DNA of 64,000 bases, taken from Phytophthora hibernalis (Eukaryota; Oomycota; Peronosporomycetes; Peronosporales; Peronosporaceae). The stretch covers positions 186,001-250,000 of the forward strand of contig JAAKBF010000390.1 in the NCBI GenBank assembly GCA_012656075.1. Reading direction: 5' to 3'. A program made the position numbers and the translations under genes. This document shows positions 32,424-43,977 of the stretch, piece after piece; within the stretch, counting starts at the first letter, position 1; each line of letters begins with the position of its first letter. The notes under the pieces were generated by a model. It was not told the origin of the DNA. It worked only from the letters and a program-made list of their open reading frames with translations, and made no database searches.

Positions 32424-32718
32424 ACACGCTTCTAACGTCCAGTGTCCGCTGGCTTGCCGTCCTGCCGTTGAGCCATCGCAAGCGCCGTTGCCGTCGTCCG
32501 CTTCTTTTGCTTATCGCTTCTTTTGCCCCCTTTTCGATTGTGCTGAGCCACTCACTGATTTTCCAAAATTTTGAGATTTTTATCGTTCAGTAAACTAAAG
32601 TTCTCAAGTCGCTTATATGTCCACGCACGCCAGGATTCACAGTGCAACTGTCCTAATACTGGTACCGGAGCATAGATCAGATTGATACCGGCCCTACACT
32701 TTGCAGTACCGATTTTAG
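32424..32718. other. No gene seen
   Basis: AT-rich and without coding signal. Confidence 0.4.
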
Positions 32719-33420
32719 GTGGATGTATCTATACCCGGGCTAGATGCAAGTATTTCATCAATCCCAGACGAACAAGCGAATGTTAGGAGCACGATCGGGG
32801 TTAAAGGAGCTAAACCACACCCCGAACAAGCCCAAGAAACTGGTCGTGGAGACCAGCTTGCTGGTCTTCGCGATATGTATTCCCAGTTACAGGTAACCTT
32901 CATGATATATTGAAAAGTTGCCCAACGGTGTATCCCAACGTAAAGAAACCCAACAATACTATGCGATAATCGTACGCACGCTCCTTGCTCGGTTTCGGGC
33001 GGCCGGTGCGCACTGTTCCTAGTGCTGCGACCTCCTGCAGACAATGAGACCCGACCGGACGCTGCGGTGCCCAAGCACCATCTACTAGTGCGAGGTAGCT
33101 TCTGCGCAAAAGCGGCCACGGAATATAACGCTGCCACCCGCTCGGGCATCGCACAGATGCCAAACGCCGCGATGCTTGACTACGACGAGGATATCTAACT
33201 ACGACGAGGTTCACGAGAAGAGCACCCTCCAAGCCTTCTCAACTACGACGAGGACGCCCAACTTCGACGAGATGTACAAGGAGAGTGGCTCCAAGCTCGT
33301 AGCAGCGCACTGCTTGGCTTCAGGTGCTCCAGATTTGTTGCTCCAATTGTATCCTGGATACCAGATCGGCCGCAACTTCTGTACCAAAATTCGCCCCGAG
33401 AGCGGGGTTTCGTGATGAAG
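32719..33420 (+). pseudogene. Unrecognised two-exon protein
   Basis: ATG at 32719 (MDVSIPGLDASIS) runs to LRDMYSQLQ at 32895, directly followed by a 5' splice site (GTAACC). A second open stretch (33035-33190) reads VPKHHLLVRGSFCAKAA and AMLDYDED, ends in TAA, and resumes in the same frame with NYDEDAQLRRDVQGEWLQ and RFVAPIVSWIPDRPQLL. A GACTACGACGAGG word is repeated three times around the break, so a short duplication disrupts it. No family recognised. Confidence 0.3.
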
Positions 33421-34011
33421 GATACGCACTCTTTGAAGTCTCGTATGATGATGCATTGAAAATATAACAGGACGTCCATGCAGGTGTGGCTGGTAAAAGG
33501 GTGAAGGAACACACACAAACTAGAGGTGAATTGAAATAAGGTGGCGGCAAATCCAAGAAAACTGCAAGTATTTTGCTTTCCAGCTAAACTATTATACGTG
33601 TTCTGCTGGTTACAAGAGTAGCCGTACCGGTAGTTGTGTGGAGTAGCGCCTTAGCAGAAATCTGCAAAGTCGTCCTCGCACAAACCCTACGCGTTAACGT
33701 CGGGCAAATTGCCGGTTGTTTGAGTAGCGTATCTCTGGGTGGGGTGTGATCCAAGTTGGTTAGGAACCTTGAAGCGTGCTTCTCAGGCGCAGCGCGGATT
33801 CTCCTCGCTTTGCGTCGCTCTTGCTCTGACGTCTCACTCGTGCGTGACGACGTCCTCTCCTCTTTGACCTTGGGCGTGCGGCGTTATCGGGCCGGCGTTT
33901 CCTCGGTTGTGCACGGCGTTATCGGGCCAGTGCGTTCTTCGTCTTCGGCGTCGGGTTATCAGCAACGCCTGGACGGTATCGTTTAACGTGTCCCTCCTAT
34001 TGGGCACGGGA
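33421..34011. other. No gene seen
   Basis: No convincing open frame. CGGCGTTATCGGGCC is repeated at 33880-33930. Confidence 0.35.
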
Positions 34012-34686
34012 TGTTGGGGGTTGAGTACACCGATCCAGCAGCGGACGACGGGGCCGGTTATTCTGGGGCTCTTCTCGGTCGAGGCTGCTGGCTCTTGGAA
34101 CGAAGGAAATCCACTTGCGTATCACAAAGAGAATTCGGGACTGAGCCTTATGTTGTCCTATCCTATCAGTGCCTTCCTCACCACACGTTGGCTCTCTGGC
34201 TCTTCCTATCACTTCCCGTCGTGCTTACCCATCATCGTTGGCCTGATTTACCCTGATCACGTGACCGAGTTGCCACATCGGGGTCAGTCGAGTTGCTTGA
34301 TTGGGGTCTTCCGAGTTGCTTGATCTGGGTTTTCTAAGTTGCTAGATCGGGGTCCGTAGAGTTGTCAGATCGGGGTCCGTCGGTCGGGGTTGTAGATCGG
34401 GGCGTAAACATTGCCTCCGATCGAGGTTCCCCATGTCGCAGGCCTTGTCCCACGGTTGTATGTAAACGGGGCAAGACTGCTGTCTGATCCAACTCCGTCT
34501 TTCCTGCAGAAAATTCCGTTTCCCGTCGCTCCGTGTCGACACCCATCAACCGGTCTGCTCGACTTCGTCGTTCTCCGGCACTCCGCTTTACGTCGGCATT
34601 CAGCGTTGTGCCGCCCTCCGACGGTCCGCTTCTCCACAGTATACAGAATTATTCTGTCTTGACAACCCGATTTATTATCCCCAACA
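34012..34686 (+). repeat. Candidate LTR truncated by the adjoining inverted-repeat element
   Basis: Begins TGTTGGGG and ends CCCCAACA, the perfect short inverted ends of an LTR. Internally, 34262-34405 holds five or six degenerate 25-27-bp repeats (GAGTTGCTTGATCGGGGTC). No second copy and no target duplication; 20 bp after its end the long inverted repeat begins. Which retroelement it belonged to is unknown. Confidence 0.45.
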
Positions 34687-34705
34687 TTGTGGTTTCTTAA
34701 TTAAA

Positions 34706-35352
34706 GGACAAAGCCGCGACTTCGCACGGAACAGCTCTGGATTTTACTTTGAGCTCATCAAACTAAGTTTCAAAGTGTGTGTATATAGAAAATGGATTGG
34801 AATTCTCCGTGCAAAATTCACTTCATATTCATGTTCAATTTGTTTTTGGAATTGATTAGGAGATACTGATAGAAACGATACTCAAATGAAGGCGAAAAAT
34901 AAGCTGTAATTCAAAGTACATGTATTAGCAACAGATTGGTTGAGGGTGTTGAAGGAATCCTAGATTCATCGATCTAGCATCACTTCGCTTCTAATTAAAC
35001 GGTTGCTACCTGTAAATATGCCAATCATGACTGTGTATTTTTCTCAAACGGAACCCCTCCCAATGCGTGTAATTTTCTCACCATGTACCGCCGGGCTAAT
35101 AATTTCACTAAATTTTGTTGGCCAAGATAGCTGCAGGAAGTGTTTCGTTCACACTGCACGAATATTTTTCCGTGAATGATGCGATTTTAGATTTTGTACG
35201 TAGTCTTGCGTGAAAGGGACGCAATGCCATGACGCATGCATATTCTTACTATACCTACACTATATGAATACCGGGCAATAACCAACATGATGTGGTGTCA
35301 TCATTTTTTATTTAATGGACACGTGCTTCGATATCTGTAGTGCATTCCAAAC
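34706..35352 (+). repeat. Left arm of a long inverted repeat
   Basis: About 647 bp, nearly the reverse complement of 43374-43977. The outermost bases GGACAAA(...)GCCGCGACTTCGC are shared. Non-coding. Confidence 0.85.
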
Positions 35353-35569
35353 GTACGGAATTTTTCTACATACCAATGTAGTTTACGGTATTCAGTATTA
35401 TATTACGGTGCTATCCCTCATTATGCGCCCCTCGATCATCCAATACCCCGTTAAATCAGTTTAGAAATCATTGCAATTTTTAACCAAATCGCTGCATTAT
35501 TTTTGTTCTATATCTAATCCCTCTAAAATCACTTTGCCGAACCCACTGCGCATAACGATGTAGTGTGTC
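35353..35569. other. No gene seen
   Basis: AT-rich DNA between the long inverted repeat arm and the foldback hairpin. Confidence 0.4.
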
Positions 35570-36178
35570 GCTCGAAGAAAATATCATCAAATGGTTGCTC
35601 GAACGGTCTGGATAAATCATCTGCTGCAGGTAAAATGATATTATAAGTGATATAATATCATAGAGGCGTTTTGTCCTAATCTTCTGCTGATGGGTCAACC
35701 GCCACACATATAATAATAATCAATTCGGTTATCAAATATAGCAGGTTTTCAAAAGCTTATTTGTTGAAGTATCCAAATCGTATTACGAAAGGTATGAGAA
35801 ATGCAAGGCCTCGTTGTAATCCTGATAGACTCTGGATATAAAATCCAGAGAAACATGGGAAAGTGCAGCGTACTTAAGCGAATTATTGTACGCTGGATTT
35901 TATATCCAGAGGCTACCAGGGATTACAACGAGGCCTGAATCCTTGCATTTATGACACATTTCGTAATACGATTTAGATACTTCAACAAATATGCTTTAAA
36001 ACCTGCTATATTTGATAACCAGATCGATTATTATTTTATTTGTGGCGGTTGACCCATCCGCAGAAGATTAGGACAACACATCTCTATGATTTGATATCAC
36101 TTATAATCGTATTTTACCTGCAGCAGATGATTTGTCCAGACCGTACGAGCAACATTTTGGATGATTTTTTCTTCGAGC
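35570..36178. repeat. Foldback hairpin with about 280-bp arms
   Basis: Arms 35570-35848 and 35893-36178 are reverse complements with scattered differences, around a 44-bp loop. Each arm contains GGGTCAACCGCC and CTGCTGCAGG-type landmarks. At the inner ends sits CTCTGGATATAAAATCCAG, which is itself nearly palindromic. No coding. Confidence 0.85.
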
Positions 36179-36717
36179 AACATACTACTATAATACCGAG
36201 TATCGTAACCACCTGGATAGAATTGGACTGGTAGTGCTTATTGAAATAGTAATAGTATGCTATGACATTATACTGTTTGGGTATATTTGTAATTTTGGCA
36301 CTATCGTCTTTCTGGGAAGGCTTCACATCTTCTCACTTCACACCACACAAAAGGATTGAAAATGACCTCTCTGTTGCACGTAGCGTTCATTTTTAAATCG
36401 TCAACGAGTACAGGAGCGACGAATGGTTCTCGGTCAGCACTCTGCAGCAGCGCCTGCCCTTCCCTGAAAGTTGAGAACATGTGGCTGGCTACCTTACTAG
36501 ATGTGAAGAAAAAAAGCCAAGCAAACAACATTCATTTCAATGTGCATTTGTAGGTGTCAGCCGCCATCGCTACGAGGAGTTTCGAATCCGATCACTTGAC
36601 TGTTTGGCAGCGTGCGGCGCCTCAATGCCTGTTGAGTGTGGCAGCCGACGACACGAAGCTCAACAACTCGGGCAACTTGGTAAAAGCGTGCTGCAAAGTC
36701 CTATAGCGGCGAGCATT
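36179..36717. other. No firm gene; one weak minus-strand open frame
   Basis: A minus frame at 36531-36301 (REGQALLQSADREPFVAPVL) has a protein-like look but no family. It could be a transposase scrap. Otherwise non-coding. Confidence 0.25.
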
Positions 36718-36811
36718 GGTCCACTTCAGCATGATTAACATATTCGAATCTACGTTTCACTGCAGTGGCGAGCTTTGTTGCCATGGCAGCCGTCCACCCA
36801 TACTGTGCTGC
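36718..36811. repeat. Partial unit of the 150-bp repeat, left of the Gypsy
   Basis: ACGTTTCACTGCAGTGGCGAG and following bases match units at 42780-43090. The Gypsy inserted within this unit after CATACTGTGCTG. Confidence 0.7.
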
Positions 36812-37073
36812 TGTAAGGCTTTTGGTTGTGCTTGTTCATTTGAAGATAAATGGGAAACTGAATTGATGTGTTGATCTGTTTGCTCTGTGCTATCCATCTA
36901 CCTAGGGGTGCCCTCGTGACACGCAGTCTGACACATGCATTGGTTGGCTGTGGCTTGCTGGAGCAAGCGCTTGCGCAACCCGATGAGTTTGCAGGCGGCG
37001 ACCCAGGCTCTCTGTGCGCGGACTCAACTAATCATGTGGTGTTGCTCCTCTGTTGCACGTGCAGATCATTACA
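36812..37073 (-). repeat. 3' LTR of the Gypsy
   Basis: 262 bp; pairs with 42510-42765. Roughly 90% identical by eye, differing mainly around 36900-36930 and 36980-36995. Confidence 0.9.
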
Positions 37074-37229
37074 CTCTCCCCGACTAGAGCGAGTCCCTCC
37101 ACCTTCAAAGTTGAAGTCGCCGAAGTTAAGGTTGCTAGTATCGTAGTCCCTCGATGTAAGGAACGGTACTTTGAAACCTCTAATCCAGAGAATTGAACTA
37201 GACCCGTACCATATGGAGTGCGCTGGCGA

Positions 37230-37400
37230 AGATCCCTGAGCAGCGCTTGCCAGTGGCTGACGTGCTTGATGTCGCGCTCGCGTTCCCACGTGTTCTCATG
37301 GTGAGGAGTCGACGCCACTTGACCAAGTACTCAGGTTGGCGGTTGAAGGTGCGCTTCTTGATCAGAGCTTCGACAACATGTAGCGGCTAACTATCGTTAT
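37230..37400 (-). pseudogene. Chromodomain at the integrase C-terminus
   Basis: PLHVVEALIKKRTFNRQPEY and LVKW, then, after a shift, HHENTWERERDIKH. The W and the YLVKW box are chromodomain hallmarks. In chromoviruses this part steers integration to marked chromatin. Confidence 0.65.
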
Positions 37401-37406
37401 CGAAAA

Positions 37407-40400
37407 TCACGGGGTCGACTTTGGGATCACACGGCCGACGAAGAGATCAGGGTTGTTGTTGTATACCTTGAGCTTGTCGATGTTGAAGCGTGGGCTGATG
37501 TGCTTCAAGTCGTCCGGTAGATCCAAAAGCGCGACGTTGCCATGAAATTCCAGGATGTGATACGGACCGATGAAGCGCGGAATGAACTTCTGTGAACGAA
37601 GTGTCGTTTCCTCAGTGACGTGCGAAGTGTTCAGGGTTTGCGTCGACAGCAAGGCTAGATCCCCGACCTTGAATGGGTTCGCTGCACGTCGTCGGTCGTA
37701 AAACTTCTTTTGAACCTCTTGTGCGTCCAACAGATTCTTTCGAGCGCGTTCGATCACCTCTTGACGATGCTGAACAAACCGAGACGCGTATTCCACGCGA
37801 GACTTCGCCACCGGTTGATCGCCTGCAGCCCTACCCAATGGGTTCTCAGAGTGATGGCCAGTGTCGACGAAGAAGGGCGACAGCTTCGACGAGCTTGCCA
37901 CTAGCGTTGCATGTGCATACTCGATCATAGGCAGCTTCTCATTCGAATCGTTGCCATGGTACGAGATGGATCATCGTAACGAGTCTTCGAGAGTCCGATT
38001 CTGACGCTCGGTTTGGCCATTGGTTTGAGCTCGGTGGGCAGTCGTCATCGATGTCTTGATCTTCATCAGGTTCACAAGCGGTTTCAGAACTTCGACATGA
38101 CCTTCGGATCCCGGTTGGGGATGATGATTGATGGGATTCCATAGTACCGGATGGCGTTGTTGAAGAACAGCTTGGCAATATCTTCCGCGGTCGCCGTGAT
38201 ATGCGTCGGGATGTAGACTGGACGCTTTGACAACTTGTCTACCACAACCATGATTGCATCAAAACCGTCAGTAAATGCGTGATGAAGTCGGTCAAGACAA
38301 CCTCCCAACATGTCGCCGGCAACGGGATCGGCTGAAGCGTTTCGGGTTCTCGTCCGGTGCTTGACTTGTACCTCATACATGACTCACAACTCTGAACGTA
38401 GGCTTTGATGTCCAGATGCATGCTTGGCCAGAAGTACCACTGCGCTGCAGCAAGCTGTGTGCGGCGGATTCCTGGGTGCGCCATGATGGCAGCATCATGC
38501 GCATTGTGGACGACATCGAGCCGAAGCTTCCGGTTGTTTGGCACACAAAGGCGACGTATGCTGTCGTCGCTCTTCAAGGAGATCAGACCGCGAATGACTG
38601 CGTACTCTTCCAACGAGCGGCCTGACTTCCACAATGGCTTGAAGACTGGATATTTGCAGTATGCCGTCTGAAAATCCCGCTTCGTTTGGGTATCCGGCTG
38701 AAGTGAGCTTATCACCGTGCTATCCTCCATCGATGCTGCGTAAAATCTCATACGCACTGTGCCAACACCAAGCGCCTTTGCGGCTGGCTGTTTGACGGCA
38801 ACCATCACGACTTGATCACAAATGGATATGCTTTGGATCTTCTCCGTAGCCTTGGTACGTCGCGAGACCGCGTGGCGAATGTTCGTGCATGTCGGAGACG
38901 TCAAACACGCCGTTCACTGCCATCGGCTCGGCCTTGGACTCCCCATCCTCTGGCCCCTCCCTCGGACTTGAAGATGCCTCATAACGCGTCGGTAACGACG
39001 TTTAGAGCTCCAGGAGGATGATGCAGGCGTGGATGCTGCAAAAACCACTTGCAAGCCGAGTGTAGACTTCAAATGAGACTCCATGGAGGTAATGACGCCA
39101 ACGAGAGCGCGCCTGTTTGATCGCAAAGAGTTCCTTCTCGTGAACAGGCCAGTTCAGCTCGTGAGATCCGAGCTTCTTGCTGAAGAATACCACGGAAAAA
39201 TCATTGCCATTATGCAACTGAGAGAGCACACCACCAATGCACGCATGGCTGGCATCCGTTGTCACGAAGAACGGCTTGTCATAATCAGGCAGCCGAAGCA
39301 CCAGTGCGTGCTGGAGCGCGAGCTTGATGGCATTGAAAGCCTGGCGCTGGCGTTCATCCCATACCCAATCCACATCGTTCTCGACCAGAGAGCTCAGCAA
39401 CAGTACCAAACTGATGAATGAAGCGACGATAATACCCGGCGAGGCCCAAGAAGCTCTGGAGGTCCTTGATGTTACCAGGTTCTGTCCATTCTGCGATGGC
39501 TCGGGTCTTGCGAGCCTCCACGTGCAAACCATCAGCAAAGATCGTGTGGCCAAGGAAGTCAACCGAAGATTGGCCGAAGTCGCACTTGTCAGGACGGCAT
39601 AAAGCTTGTCAGCGCGAAGGACTTCACATAATTGCCGTAAGTGCTCGGTGTGGGCGGCCAGAAGATGCAGATGTCGTTTAAATAGACGACCACGAAAAGT
39701 AGATGACTCAGCAGTTTGCGCATCAGGCGCGTCCATATGCCCGGCATGCCGGCCAGGCCCATCGGCGCCACGTTCCAATGATATATCTCATGATTCGTCA
39801 TGAATGTCGTGCACTGCTTTGACGTAGGAGACATGCGCATCTGATGGTATTCACTGGCGAGGTCGAGAATCGAGAATACCACAGTCCCTACCATGCGATC
39901 AAAGAGTTACTCGATGTGTGGTAGTGGTATCTTGGCAACGTCCGATGCCGCAATCACCACGCGGTAGTCAATGACGCATAGGATCGGTATGTACGGGTTG
40001 TTCGAATGCAGCCACTACAAGCGGGATGGAATCTTGCCAGTAGCGGGATCCTTTTTGGGCACGCCGAAGATGTTTGATTTCCCACGGTGAATCCGAGACT
40101 CCGATCCAGTTCTTCTTCAGCAGATCTGCCTCAAAGAGGTCTAATGCTTCCTGCTCAACCTTCGAGAGGCTAAAGGGAGCACGGTTGCTGGGCGTAGCAC
40201 CTGGTTTCAAGACCACTTCGTGCTTGATTGAGCGGTTCGGTGGTAATCCAGGTGGTAACTCTGCTGGGAAGACATCTGCGAACTCTCTGAGTACCGCTTG
40301 AAGCTGCAACGGAAAGGGCTTCACCTTGGGCAAAGTCTACCCCGTGACATGATACAGTTCTGCGTACTCTTCGGCTTTCACCTTTTTCAAACTCCGCTGC

Positions 40401-40944
40401 CGAAAGGACACACAACGACGCGTCCACGTTATTGTCGCTATTGTTGTCAAATATTCGTGGCAATGGCTGACATCCAAGCGTTGTTATCGAGCTCAGTACC
40501 ATGGGTAAACTGAAGTATCATGTCTTGACATGATCGTCGAGCTGCTGCCGCAGGTTCGGGAGCAGCGGGTGTTGAAGAAACTCCGGTTTCACTTCCACTG
40601 AAGCCACTGTCGGTCCCGACGCCTTGAGACTGTCGTTCTCCGATCTGAAGTCGCGCACTACATGCTGTTTGTGGAACTGCATCACTCCGGTTTGCCAGTC
40701 GATGCTCGGGTTGAACTGCACCAGCCATGGAAGGCCGAGAATCACGTCTTGATTTGTCGACACCTCCCACTCGATGAGAGAAGCACCGTTGAAGTTCCTG
40801 CCAGTAAAGTTGATAGTCTACAAACATTGCTGTGCCGTACGCGCCGGTGTTGTTGTATCATCAAAGCGCTCGGCCTTGACTTTGGTGGCCTCAACGAAGG
40901 GTTGAGATAGGTCAGGGCGCACAAAGTTGCGCTCCGCACCGCTG
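37407..40944 (-). pseudogene. Gypsy pol: protease, RT, RNase H, integrase; many frameshifts
   Basis: Protease: LIDSGAERNFV (Asp-Ser-Gly, about 40945-40910) and QDVILGLPWLVQF (40750). RT: PPGLPPNRSIKHEVVLKPGA (40250) and SILDLASEYHQMRM (39860); the YxDD box reads VVYLNDICIF, with Asn replacing the first Asp. RNase H: FFVTTDASHACIGGVLSQ (39280). Integrase: HHCC finger (HNAHDAAIMAHPGIRR, CESCMRY), core Asp in AIMVVVDKLSKR, then NRDPK in place of the usual SDRD, and Glu in QTNGQTERQNR (37990). The tail 37928-37407 is intact (KVGDLALLSTQTLNT ... PRFIGPYHILE). The YLND change alone would impair reverse transcription. Confidence 0.85.
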
Positions 40945-41806
40945 TCAATCAATTATCGCGAGAAACAAAGCGCGAGTTCCCTTCTCCATTGGTGTCGGCT
41001 CCTCGACGTGCTGTGACCACTGCTGAAGACGCTTGGGGCCTTGGCCTCCACGGTTCACTTGGGTTCGACGCGATCCCACAGTGTGCGTGCGGTCGTACAA
41101 GAGTGCAAACGAAATTGCGTCCGTCGTTCGGAACTGGCGCAGCTTCACCTCTTGTCTGATTTCTACGACCAAAACCGTTCTGGAAGTGAATGACCATGCC
41201 AATGTCGAACATGTCTTCCACCTTGCAGACGATGTCCCGGAAGGCCGACACGTAATCTTCAAAACAGGTGAAGTTGTTCTGACGCAGGCGTAGGAGCTGG
41301 TCACGCAGGCGCTCTTGCCAATCGGGGTCGTGAACTCGCTTGTCAGCAGCTCTTCCAACTAGGTGACCGCATGCAAGAAGCTCCCGTCGTGGGAGACATA
41401 CTCGCGGTACCAAGCCGCTGCTGGACCCTTCAAGCTTGCCACAAGGAGCGACAAGGGGGCTGCTGCGACGAGTTTGCGCCGTACTTGGCGTTCTTCGACT
41501 CGAACTACAACTTGGCGCTGAGCAGGTAGTCCGCGACGTCATCGTCCTTGGTACCGGAGAACTTCGGCATGGTGATACCCTCAGCCCTGTACTCACGCGT
41601 ATCTTGCGGCGAGGGTTGGGCGATGGCGGCTACTGCTGTTGCTGTGTCGCCGCCATCTGGCGCTGCTGCTGTTGCTGTGTCGCCGCCATCTGGCGCTGCA
41701 GCTCGGCTGTCTGCGCCATGAACCTCTGCTTCTCGCGCATCATCGCCGTGAGAGAGGCAAACATCTGCTGCACGCTGTCCGCTTGCTGCATCGCGGCTTC
41801 ATCCAT
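40945..41806 (-). pseudogene. Gypsy gag, broken
   Basis: ATG at 41806 (MDEAAMQQADSVQQMF). A Gln-rich coiled coil contains a 33-bp tandem duplication (RQMAATQQQQQ twice, 41640-41705) and runs into a stop. The gag core is visible as YRAEGITMPKFSGTKDDDVA and, after further shifts, RLRQNNFTCFEDYVSAFRD and MVIHFQNGF. No intact zinc knuckle was found. Confidence 0.7.
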
Positions 41807-42509
41807 GTGTGCTCAAACACTAGACACGTCGTCAATAGATGGGTGGGTCGCGCAAGCTCCTCAACCAAATCAATCAAACTTTGGAAGTCGCAGGCACTCC
41901 TGAAGTGCTGCTTCCGACAATTACTGCCAATCACTTGAAGTATCCAGTGTCCTGAAGGAAGCAACTGGTGCAATTCCGGTCGGCGCTAGTTCGAGCCCGC
42001 CTCGGAGCACTAGAGACTCCTACTACTAGACCCGTAACGCCACCGACGCAAATGTTACACTGGGCTGCGCACTGCTACTTGGCAAGTGGCAGCCGAGGCG
42101 ACAAGCGATGGGTCGAGGTGGGTGCCGTGTATGGACACGCGGAATTGATTGGGCCAAATGCACCAATGAGATATTGACGCGAAGTGCCGTGAGACAATGC
42201 GTGTGTTCACTCCTCCCCCAGAAAAGAAAGGGAGAGAGCGCTGCGAAAATGACGGTCTCGTCAGCGCCGAGCGGAACGGGACTGCGGAAGAGGTCACGCA
42301 CGCGGCGTACCCGGAGAAGCTGGACAGCGAGATGTACGCGCGCGGCGCACCGGTGGAACTGATGCGAGAAAGACTGCGTGCGTAACAGCAACGCGAAACG
42401 GACGAGGGCGAGCGTGCACACCGGCGACGCGTGGCTGAACTGGAACTGGAACTTGAACGGGGCTGGAACTGGAACAGAATCGCGCGTTGGCTTCGCAAAT
42501 GCTACCAAG
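41807..42509. other. Gypsy leader, no gene
   Basis: About 700 bp between 5' LTR and gag. It contains CTGGAACTGGAACTTG-type micro-repeats near 42435-42475. Long minus-strand frames here match no protein. Confidence 0.5.
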
Positions 42510-42765
42510 TGTAAGGATTTTTGGTTGTGCTTGTTGCTTTGAAGGTAAATGGGAAACTGAATTGATGTGTTGATCTGTTTGCTCTGTGCTATCCATCTAC
42601 TCAGGGGCGCCCTGCAGTCAGAAAACACGCATTGGTTGGCTGTGGCTTGCTGGAGCAAGCGCTTGCGCAACCGGGTTCGTATGCAGGCGGTGACCCAGGC
42701 TCTCTGTGCGCGGACTCAACTAATCATGTGGTGTTGCTCCGCTGTTGCACGTGCAGATCATTACA
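42510..42765 (-). repeat. 5' LTR of the Gypsy
   Basis: 256 bp. On minus, the candidate primer-binding site starts one base after it. Confidence 0.9.
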
Positions 42766-43090
42766 GCTGTCGTGGTGCTACCAATTCATTACCACTTTAG
42801 CTTCATTATCATTTCACCATATCTACGAATCTACGTTTCTCTACCGTGGCGAGCATGGTCGACGGCGGCCGCCCATCCCAAGCGGGACGATACTGTGCCG
42901 TCATGGGCCAAGCTCGTTGCTACCAAATCGAAATTACCATTCCATTACCACTTCAGCATTATTAATGAACCTTTTACCATATTTAAGAATTAATATGTAC
43001 GTTTCACTACAGTGGCGAGTATGGCCACCACGGCGGCCACCCACCCCATGCAGTAATATACTGTGCCGTCGTGGGCCATGCTCGCTGCTA
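42766..43090. repeat. About two tandem units of a 150-bp repeat
   Basis: Units around 42780-42920 and 42920-43088 share CTACCAATTCA, GTGGCGAG(C/T)ATGG, CGGCGGCC and ATACTGTGCCGTC landmarks. A third part-unit lies left of the Gypsy, so the array was split by it. Confidence 0.7.
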
Positions 43091-43373
43091 CCAATTCACC
43101 AACACTTAATACCTACAAGTTTAAAGTATATGATCATTTAAGCCTTCACCTGTTAGAATTTGTCAGTTTCGGCGAAATAAAACTATGTGCGTAAATAACC
43201 TTGGCAGATTTAAAAGACGTTTTACTTGAAGTTCGTATGCCACGCAATACCTACTAATGGAGTGTCCACACCAAGGAGGCCCGAATGACTTATTGGGCTG
43301 TTCGTTGTACGTAACCGTACCCCTACCAGGAACATGTACTATTATACATGTAGGTGTGTGGGTAATTGCATAT
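43091..43373. other. No gene seen
   Basis: Non-coding spacer before the right arm of the long inverted repeat. Confidence 0.4.
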
Positions 43374-43977
43374 GTTTGGAATGCACTACAGATATTGACG
43401 CGCGTGCCCAGTACATAGAAAAATGATGATGCCACATCATTTTTGTTATTGTCCGGCATTCAGACAGTGTAGGTGTAGTAATAATATTCGTGCGTCGTTG
43501 CATTGCCGAATTATCGTCATTACAACATCTAAAATCGCATCATTCAAGGAAACATATTCGTGCACTTTGAACGAAACATTTCCTCCAGCTATCTTGGCCA
43601 ACAAAATTTAGTGAAATTATTACGCCCGGTGGTCTATGTGAGAAAGTAACACGGATGGGGTTCTTTGAGTAAATACGCAGGCATGATTGGCACAGTTACA
43701 AGCAGCGGCCGTTTAATTAGAAGCGAAGTGATGCTAGATCGACGAATTTAGGATCAACACTCCTTCAATCAACACCTTGCTAATACTTTGAAGTACAGCT
43801 TATTTTTACCTTCATTAGAGTGTCGTTCCTATTCAATACAATCCAAAAATGGCGTACTTGAATATAAAGTGAATTTTGCACGACGAATTCTAATCACTTT
43901 GAAACTTACCGATAGTTTGCTGAGCTCAAAAGTAAAATCCAGAGCTGTTCCGTGCGAAGTCGCGGCTTTGTTTGTCC
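43374..43977 (-). repeat. Right arm of the long inverted repeat
   Basis: Mirror of 34706-35352, with small indels and scattered substitutions; ends TTTGTCC at 43977. Confidence 0.85.

Larger units (their letters stand above)
36812..42765 (-). mobile_element. Chromodomain-containing Gypsy LTR retrotransposon, structurally complete
   Basis: LTRs at 36812-37073 (262 bp) and 42510-42765 (256 bp) both read TGTAAGG...TTACA on plus. Flanks are GCTGC on the left and GCTGT on the right, a near-perfect 5-bp target duplication. The primer-binding site next to the 5' LTR reads TGGTAGCATTTGCG on minus. The interior encodes gag, protease, RT, RNase H, integrase and a chromodomain in Gypsy order. Frames are broken many times, so it is inactive. 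Confidence 0.9.

Noticed and set aside
42026..42670. Long minus-strand open frame of 214 codons
   Set aside because: Lies in the Gypsy leader and 5' LTR, has low-complexity Ser/Arg composition and no domain.
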